DNA of 64,000 bases from Nocardioides marmoribigeumensis (GTDB taxonomy: Bacteria; Actinomycetota; Actinomycetes; Propionibacteriales; Nocardioidaceae). Where the stretch lies: contig NZ_JAVDYG010000001.1 in NCBI RefSeq assembly GCF_031458325.1, positions 3,596,001 to 3,660,000 of the forward strand, written 5' to 3'. Every line of letters starts with the position of its first letter. The first letter of the stretch is position 1. The notes below the pieces were generated by a model. The model did no database searches, had not been told where the DNA came from, and worked only from the letters and a program-made list of their open reading frames with translations. Positions 58,650 to 64,000 of the stretch are shown piece after piece. The translations under genes were made by a program, and so were the position numbers.

Positions 58650-59467
58650 GTGAGTGACGTCGTCTCGCACTACACCGGCGAGGGCGACCTGGGCAGCGCG
58701 ATCCGCGACGCGCTGGCCGCGGCCGGCACCGACACCGACGGCATCTCCACGACCGCGCTGGCTCCGGTCGACGAGTTCCACATCCGCGGCCGCGCGGCGA
58801 GGCTGGCGATCATCGCCGCGCTCGCGGTCGACGAGGACGCGGCCGTCCTCGACGTCGGCAGCGGTCTCGGTGGTCCGGCGCGCACCGTCGCGGAGGTCGT
58901 CGGCTGCCACGTCACCGGCGTCGACCTGACCCCCGAGCTCTCTGCCTGACCGCGACCGAGCTGTCGGAGTGGACGGGCCTGGGCGATCGCACGAGTTTCG
59001 TCACCGGCGACGCCACGGCGCTGCCGTTCGCGGACGATGCGTTCGACGCCGCGATGACGATCCACGTGTCGATGAACATCGCCGACAAGGCCGGCATGCT
59101 GCGCGAGGCGCGGCGGGTGCTGAGGCCCGGCGGGCGCTTCGTCGTGTACGACGTGCTGCAGGGTCCGGACGGGGAGATCCACTTCCCGGTGCCGTGGGCA
59201 CGCGACCCGTCGACCAGTCACCTGGTGACCCCCGACGAGATGCGGGCGCTCCTCGGTGACGCAGGCTTCTCGGTGGTCGAGGAGACCGACTCCTCGGCCG
59301 CGAGCCGGGACTGGTTCAGCGCGATGGCGGCGCGCATCGCGGCGTCCGGCCCGCCGCCGGTGACCTTCGCGGCCTTCCTGGGGAACGACTTCGCCGAGAT
59401 GGCCCGCAACCAGGTGGCCAACCTCGCCGAGGAGCGCATCCGGACCGTGACCTTCGTCTGCACCTGA
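58650..59467 (+). pseudogene. SAM-dependent methyltransferase gene with a +2 frameshift
   Basis: GTG 58650 opens a 99-residue frame with the SAM motif VLDVGSGLGGPARTVAEVVG and GVDLTPEL, then stops at 58947-58949. The rest of the protein continues in another frame to TGA 59467: LTATELSEWTGLGDR, GDATALPFADDAFDAAM, RRVLRPGGRFVVYDVL. The break lies at CTCTCT (58938-58943); removing one CT restores a single 272-residue frame reading TPELCLTATELSEW, a natural sequence for the family. This indicates a slippage insertion: decay, a sequencing error or a phase-variable site. TAGCTT 7 nt before the start suggests a leaderless promoter. It follows guaA by 10 bp. Confidence 0.8.
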
Positions 59468-59589
59468 CCGCGCACCAGGGTCGGCTCGTGGCGGCGGAGC
59501 GGCTCCCCCTTCGGGGAACGACCGTGACCTGCGGTGCTCCCGGTGGTTCCTGCCGCGCCACGGTGGGGTCCGTGCCACACGCCCGCCCG

Positions 59590-59614
59590 GTTTCCTTGCA
59601 GGGCACACGGGTAC
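59590..59614 (+). promoter_or_regulatory. Stress-sigma (SigB/SigF-like) promoter of dps
   Basis: GTTT (59590-59593), 15 bp, GGGTAC (59609-59614) fits the GNNT-N14-16-GGGTAC pattern of actinobacterial SigB-type promoters (also GGTTT...GGGTAC for SigF). The start codon is 9 nt after the -10. Confidence 0.6.
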
Positions 59615-59623
59615 CGACAGGAC

Positions 59624-60175
59624 ATGGCTATCAAATACACGACCCCCGGACTCGACCAAGCCGACGCCGAGCGCATCATCGCGCTGCTCCAGTCGCGCCT
59701 GCACGCCGCCAACGACCTCCACCTGACCCTCAAGCACGTGCACTGGAACGTCGTGGGCCCCCACTTCATCTCCGTGCACGAGATGATCGACCCGCAGGTC
59801 GAGGAGGTCCGCGGCTTCGCCGACGACATCGCCGAGCGCATCGCGACCCTGGGCGGCTCGCCCAAGGGCACGCCGGGCGCGCTGGTGCAGGAGCGCACCT
59901 GGGACGAGTACTCCATCGGCCGCGCCTCCACCCAGCAGCACCTCGGGGCGCTGGATGTCGTCTACCAAGGCGTCATCACCTCCTACCGCGAGGCGATCGA
60001 GGAGGTCGGCAAGCTCGACCCGATCACCGAGGACATGCTCATCGGCCAGACCGACAAGCTCGAGCTGTTCCACTGGTTCATCCGCGCCCACCTCGAGGAC
60101 CAGGGCGGCGCGCTCGTCACCGAGGGGGCGAGCTCGGAGGTCGAGGGCGCCGCGGCAGGCGCCGAGACGGAGTAG
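59624..60175 (+). CDS. dps: Dps family DNA-binding ferritin-like protein
   Basis: The 183-residue protein stores iron and protects DNA during oxidative or stationary stress. The dinuclear ferroxidase residues lie in LKHVHWNVVGPHFISVHEMIDPQ, followed by ADDIAERIATLGGSPKG. The tail is Glu/Ala/Gly-rich and acidic rather than lysine-rich, so direct DNA binding through the C-terminus is less likely. ATG 59624 is the family start. A stress-type promoter is directly upstream and a strong terminator follows. Confidence 0.94.
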   Translation: MAIKYTTPGLDQADAERIIALLQSRLHAANDLHLTLKHVHWNVVGPHFISVHEMIDPQVEEVRGFADDIAERIATLGGSPKGTPGALVQERTWDEYSIGRASTQQHLGALDVVYQGVITSYREAIEEVGKLDPITEDMLIGQTDKLELFHWFIRAHLEDQGGALVTEGASSEVEGAAAGAETE

Positions 60176-60219
60176 CACCAGCAGCACAGCACCACCAGAG
60201 GTCGGGCACACGAGCCACT

Positions 60220-60254
60220 CGAGGCCGTCGCGGGCAGGTCCCGCGGCGGCCTCG
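60220..60254 (+). terminator. Terminator of dps
   Basis: A 15-bp stem (60220-60234 with 60240-60254, one mismatch) with loop CAGGT lies 45 bp after dps. The rest of the 231-bp gap to the P450 gene holds TAGACT (60370-60375) as a likely -10. Confidence 0.65.
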
Positions 60255-60406
60255 TCGCGCGTCCAGGTGGTCTGCAGGTGCCCGGGGGCAGCATGGGGCA
60301 GGGCCGGGGTCGCCCCGGGTCCTTCCCGGGCTTCGGGCGGGGCGCACGTCCTCGGGCGCGTCCCGTCCCTAGACTGGGTCGACACCGGAGCGGACAGGAG
60401 GGCGAG

Positions 60407-61696
60407 ATGGTCGGGCTGCTGGACTCCTTCGTCGGTCGTGCCCGCGGCACGGTCACGGACTTCCTGGTCAGACGCACGGGCGGGGTCGACCTCACCCGGG
60501 TGGACAAGGTCCCCGAGCGGCTGTCGTGGCCGCTCGTCCGCCACGGGTTCGACCCCGTGCCCCGACTCGACGCCCTGCGGGAGCGCGAGCCGCTGGCCAA
60601 GCTGACCTCGTTCCTCGGCATCACGGTCTGGGTCGTCACCGGCGATGCCGAGTGCCGAGAGGTGCTGGCGCACACCACGGCGTACTCCAACGACATCAGG
60701 CCCTACGTCGGCAAGGCCGGCGACGCGACCAGCGGCGACATCGGGGGCCTCGGCTTCACCGATCCGCCCGAGCACTCGCGGCTGCGCCGGCTGCTGACCC
60801 CCGAGTTCACGATGCGCCGCCTCGAGCGGCTGCGTCCCCGCATCGCCGACCTGGTCGAGGCCCAGCTCGCGGCCACCCGCGCCGGCGTCGGTGAGGACGG
60901 CGTGGTCGACCTCGCCGAGCACTTCGCGTTCCCCGTGCCGTTCCTGGTGATCTGCGAGCTCCTCGGCCTGCCCGACGAGGAGCGCGCCCGGGTGCGCGAG
61001 CTGACCACCGCGCGCTTCGACGTGACCTCCGGCGGCACGGGCGTCTTCGGCGCCGTGGCCGGCTCCCGCGAGTACCTCCTCGACTTCACCCGTCGCCAGC
61101 GCCAGGACCCGGGCGACGGCCTCATCGGCCAGATCATCCGCGAGCACGGCGACGAGATCAGCGACTTCGACCTCGCCGGCCTCGCCGACGGCGCCTTCAC
61201 CGGGGGCCTGGAGACGAGCGCGTCGATGCTCGCGCTCGGCACCGCACTGCTGCTGGAGCACCCGGAGTGGTTCTCCCGGCTCGCCGACGAGCCCGGCATC
61301 GTCGAGCCCGTGGTGGAGGAGCTGCTGCGCTACCTCTCGGTCGTGCAGATCGCGTTCCCGCGCTTCGCCAAGCAGGACATCGAGGTGGCCGGCAAGCGGA
61401 TCAAGAAGGGCGACGTGGTGATCGCCCACCTCACCGGCGCCTCGCGCGACACCCGCGCCGGCCACGACGGGTCCTTCGACCCGACCCGCGACCACCCCGG
61501 CCGGCACCTGGCCTTCGGGCACGGCTTCCACCGGTGCGTCGGGGCCGAGCTGGCGCGCCTCGAGCTGCGCATCGCGTTCCCCGCGCTGGCCCGCACGTTC
61601 CCCGACCTGCGCCTGGCCACCGACGTGGGCGAGCTGCCGTTCCGCGAGCGGTCCATCGTCTACGGCGTCGACGCGCTACCCGTCCGCCTGTCCTGA
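60407..61696 (+). CDS. Cytochrome P450
   Basis: The 429-residue soluble P450 has the haem loop FGHGFHRCVGAELARLEL with the thiolate Cys, the K-helix ExxR in VVEELLRYLS, and the I-helix oxygen-binding segment DGAFTGGLETSASML. PPEHSRLRRLLTPEFTMRRL is the C-helix region. The substrate is unknown; no ferredoxin or reductase gene is adjacent. ATG 60407 follows AGGAGGG. It converges on fbiC with a 13-bp gap. Confidence 0.93.
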   Translation: MVGLLDSFVGRARGTVTDFLVRRTGGVDLTRVDKVPERLSWPLVRHGFDPVPRLDALREREPLAKLTSFLGITVWVVTGDAECREVLAHTTAYSNDIRPYVGKAGDATSGDIGGLGFTDPPEHSRLRRLLTPEFTMRRLERLRPRIADLVEAQLAATRAGVGEDGVVDLAEHFAFPVPFLVICELLGLPDEERARVRELTTARFDVTSGGTGVFGAVAGSREYLLDFTRRQRQDPGDGLIGQIIREHGDEISDFDLAGLADGAFTGGLETSASMLALGTALLLEHPEWFSRLADEPGIVEPVVEELLRYLSVVQIAFPRFAKQDIEVAGKRIKKGDVVIAHLTGASRDTRAGHDGSFDPTRDHPGRHLAFGHGFHRCVGAELARLELRIAFPALARTFPDLRLATDVGELPFRERSIVYGVDALPVRLS

Positions 61697-61709
61697 GGCA
61701 GGGGTCCCG

Positions 61710-64000
61710 TCAGGCGCGGGCCGGGACCTCGCCGTACGTCGTGGTGCGCTGGCGCAGGGGGCGCCCGATGCCCGCGGCGATCTCGGCCAGCTCGGCGACC
61801 GTCTTGGCCGAGCCGTGCTCGGAGCCGGCCATGCGGGAGATGGTCTCCTCCATCAGGGTGCCGCCGAGGTCGTCGCAGCCGGACTGCAGCATCAGCCGCG
61901 TGCCCTCGACGCCGAGCTTGACCCACGACGTCTGCACGTGGTCGATGCGGCCGTGGAGCAGGATCCGTGCGGCGGCGTGGACCGCCAGGTTGTCGCGCAG
62001 GGACGGCCCCGGGCGGGCGACGCCGGCGAGGTAAATCGGCGCGCTGGTGTGCACGAACGGCAGCGGCACGAACTCGGTGAACCCGCCGGTCTCGTCCTGG
62101 ATCCGTTGCAGGACCCGCAGGTGGGTCACCCAGTGGTCGGGGCGGTCGACGTGGCCGTACATCATCGTCGCGCTCGAGCGGATGCCCAGCCGGTGCGCGG
62201 AGGTGACGACCTCGACCCACGCGCTGGTGGGCAGCTTGCCCTTGGTGAGGATCCACCGGACGTCGTCGTCGAGGATCTCCGCGGCGGTGCCGGGGATCGT
62301 GTCGAGACCGGACTCCTTGGCCTTGAGCAGCCAGTCGTGGATCGTCAGGCCGGTGCGCGCGGCGCCGTTGACGACCTCCATCGGGGAGTAGGCGTGCACG
62401 TGCATCTCGGGCACGCGACGCTTCACCGCGGCGGCGATGTCGAAGTACGCCGTGCCGGGCATCTCCGGGTCGATGCCGCCCTGCATGCAGACCTCGGTCG
62501 CGCCGAGGCGCCAGGCCTCCTCGGCCCGGTCGGCGACCTGGTCCAGCGAGAGCGAGTAGGCGTCGGCGTCGGTGCGCCGCTGGGCGAACGCGCAGAAGCG
62601 GCAGCCCGTGTAGCAGACGTTGGTGAAGTTGATGTTGCGGTTGAGCACGTAGGTCACGTCGTCGCCGTTGACCTCGCGGCGCATCGCGTCGGCCAGGCGG
62701 CGGACCTCGTCGAGGTCGGTGCCGTCGGCGGTGAACAGCGCTAGCGCGTGCGCGTCGGTCAGCCCGCGCGGGTCGCGCTCGGCCTGGGCCAGGGCGGCGC
62801 GGACGTCGGAGCTGAGCCGCTCGGGAGCGGTCGCTGACGCGACCTCCTCGCGCAGGAGCGCCCAGTCGCCGTACACGTCGGAGAAGTCGCCCCGCCGGTC
62901 AGCGGTGCGGCCGGTGGTGTCGATCGTCTCGTGGAGGTCGGTGCGCCCCCAGGCGCCGGCGTCCGCCCCGAGGTCAGGCTCCTGCCAGGGCAGCCCGACG
63001 GGGCGTACGCCGTCGCGCAGCAGCCCGGTCTCGTCGGCGAGCGCGGCCACGTGGGGGCGGACGCGGGGGTCGATCCAGGGCTCGCCGGCGCGGGCGTACT
63101 CGGGGTGGACGGTCAGGCGCGGCGTCAACGAGAAGCCGGCCTCGGCGGTGACCTCACGGAGGGTGTCGAGGGAGGGCCAGGGGCGCTCGGGGTTGACGTG
63201 GTCCGGCGTCAGTGGCGAGACGCCGCCCCAGTCGTCGACGCCGGCGGCGAGGAGGTCGCGGCACTCCGACAGGTCGACCAGGTTGGGCGGGGCTTGGATG
63301 CGCATGCGGGGGCCGAGCACGAGGCGGGCGACCGCGACGGCGGCGAGGTAGTCCTCCAGCCCGAGGTCGTCGACGCCACGCATCGCGGTGTCGGGCTTGG
63401 CCCGGAAGTTCTGGATGATCACCTCCTGGACGTGGCCGTACTGGCGCGCCACCCTGCGCAGGGTGAACAGCGACTCGGCGCGCTCGGCCACGGTCTCGCC
63501 GATGCCGACGAGCAGGCCTGTGGTGAACGGGACCGAGAGGCGACCCGCGTCCTCGAGCACGCGGAGCCGGACGGCAGGATTCTTGTCAGGGGAACCAAAA
63601 TGCGGTTGGCCCTTCTCGGTGAAGAGCCGCTCGGACGTGGTCTCGAGCATCATGCCCATCGACGGGGAGACGGGCTTGAGCCGGTTGATCTCCTCCCACG
63701 ACATGACGCCGGGGTTGAGGTGCGGCAGCAGGCCGGTCTCCTCGAGCACGCGCACGGCCATCGCGCGGACGTAGTCGAGGGTCGAGTCGTAGCCCTTCTC
63801 GTCCAGCCATTGCCGGGCCTCGGGCCACCTGTCCTCGGGCCGGTCGCCGAGGGTGAACAGCGCCTCGGCGCACCCGAGCGCGGCGCCCTGGGTCGCGATC
63901 GCGATCACCTCGTCGGGCGAGAGGTAGGGCTCGCGTCCCTCGCGCGCCGCCTGGGCCGGCGTCTCCACGAACGTGCAGTAGTGGCAGCGGTCGCGGCACA
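61710..64000 (-). CDS. fbiC: FO synthase FbiC (CofG-CofH fusion), 5' end outside the window
   Basis: About 763 C-terminal residues are visible and the frame runs off the right edge. FbiC makes the 7,8-didemethyl-8-hydroxy-5-deazariboflavin chromophore of coenzyme F420 from tyrosine and a riboflavin precursor. It contains two radical-SAM modules. The CofG half shows the cluster [10 protein letters not shown] at the window edge, then [13 protein letters not shown] and [16 protein letters not shown]. The CofH half shows [16 protein letters not shown] (near 62615-62580), [14 protein letters not shown] and [13 protein letters not shown]. It ends [21 protein letters not shown] 63968 is not the true start because the Cys motif lies upstream of it. 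Confidence 0.95.
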   Translation of the reverse strand, partial: CRDRCHYCTFVETPAQAAREGREPYLSPDEVIAIATQGAALGCAEALFTLGDRPEDRWPEARQWLDEKGYDSTLDYVRAMAVRVLEETGLLPHLNPGVMSWEEINRLKPVSPSMGMMLETTSERLFTEKGQPHFGSPDKNPAVRLRVLEDAGRLSVPFTTGLLVGIGETVAERAESLFTLRRVARQYGHVQEVIIQNFRAKPDTAMRGVDDLGLEDYLAAVAVARLVLGPRMRIQAPPNLVDLSECRDLLAAGVDDWGGVSPLTPDHVNPERPWPSLDTLREVTAEAGFSLTPRLTVHPEYARAGEPWIDPRVRPHVAALADETGLLRDGVRPVGLPWQEPDLGADAGAWGRTDLHETIDTTGRTADRRGDFSDVYGDWALLREEVASATAPERLSSDVRAALAQAERDPRGLTDAHALALFTADGTDLDEVRRLADAMRREVNGDDVTYVLNRNINFTNVCYTGCRFCAFAQRRTDADAYSLSLDQVADRAEEAWRLGATEVCMQGGIDPEMPGTAYFDIAAAVKRRVPEMHVHAYSPMEVVNGAARTGLTIHDWLLKAKESGLDTIPGTAAEILDDDVRWILTKGKLPTSAWVEVVTSAHRLGIRSSATMMYGHVDRPDHWVTHLRVLQRIQDETGGFTEFVPLPFVHTSAPIYLAGVARPGPSLRDNLAVHAAARILLHGRIDHVQTSWVKLGVEGTRLMLQSGCDDLGGTLMEETISRMAGSEHGSAKTVAELAEIAAGIGRPLRQRTTTYGEVPARA

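Noticed and set aside
63586-63999. A second minus-strand frame at the right edge that might signal a frameshift in fbiC
   Set aside because: The main frame stays open to the window edge and encodes the CofG Cys cluster, so the other frame is a shadow.

Overview
The window comes from a high-GC actinobacterial chromosome, most likely a member of the Nocardioidaceae such as Nocardioides. The evidence is the gene content and order: rplM-rpsI-glmM, an alr-tsaE-tsaB-rimI-tsaD run, CIRCE-controlled groES and a groEL ending in a His-Gly tail, guaB beside a guaB3-type paralogue, and a fused F420-biosynthesis fbiC gene. GTG starts, 4-bp GTGA/ATGA gene overlaps and leaderless-type promoters (an -10 hexamer about 6 nt before the start codon) recur throughout. 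I see no tRNA, rRNA, CRISPR array, insertion sequence or prophage. This is core chromosome with some accessory insertions and gene decay.

Layout. 1-4.6 kb: end of pyruvate phosphate dikinase, two secreted proteins of unknown function, an ABC-F ATPase, and the decayed 3' end of a secreted beta-propeller glycosyl-hydrolase-like gene. 4.6-10.3 kb: phosphoglucomutase, citrate synthase, ribosomal proteins L13 and S9, phosphoglucosamine mutase. 10.3-13.6 kb, minus strand: a membrane protein, an SRPBCC protein, a DUF389 protein and pantothenate kinase. 13.6-22.6 kb, plus strand: glmS, acpS, the NAD(P)H-hydrate repair enzyme, alr, an alpha/beta hydrolase, then the t6A genes tsaE (fused to a GNAT domain), tsaB, rimI and tsaD. 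22.7-26.6 kb, minus strand: an ECF sigma factor with a membrane-anchored putative partner, a LysE-type exporter and a methyltransferase.

26.6-38.5 kb: groES-groEL with two CIRCE operators, an MpaB/DUF2236 oxygenase, a secreted hydrolase, a marR-MFS pair, a DMT exporter, and a two-component system whose kinase reads straight through into a DUF4153/DUF4173-type membrane domain. 38.5-49.3 kb: guaB, guaB3, membrane proteins, a sterol-desaturase family protein, pirin, glpD and two secreted phosphoesterases. 49.3-64 kb: an acyl-CoA ligase, a succinate-semialdehyde-type dehydrogenase with a cholesterol-oxidase-like GMC enzyme, an MTHFR-like protein, a beta-lactamase-fold hydrolase, guaA, a frameshifted methyltransferase, dps under a stress-sigma-like promoter, a P450 and fbiC (cut by the window end).

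Functionally the window combines cell-wall amino-sugar supply (pgm, glmM, glmS, alr), GMP synthesis (guaB, guaB3, guaA), t6A tRNA modification, CoA/ACP activation (coaA, acpS), chaperonins and several redox enzymes. The most unusual items are non-coding or architectural. Three copies of a palindromic intergenic element built on CACTAGGTACCTAGTG plus a long hairpin each sit between convergent genes. A candidate small RNA beside guaA has C-rich hairpin loops. A histidine kinase is fused in frame to a membrane domain while keeping an internal ribosome-binding site. A methyltransferase gene appears broken by a 2-bp CT expansion.
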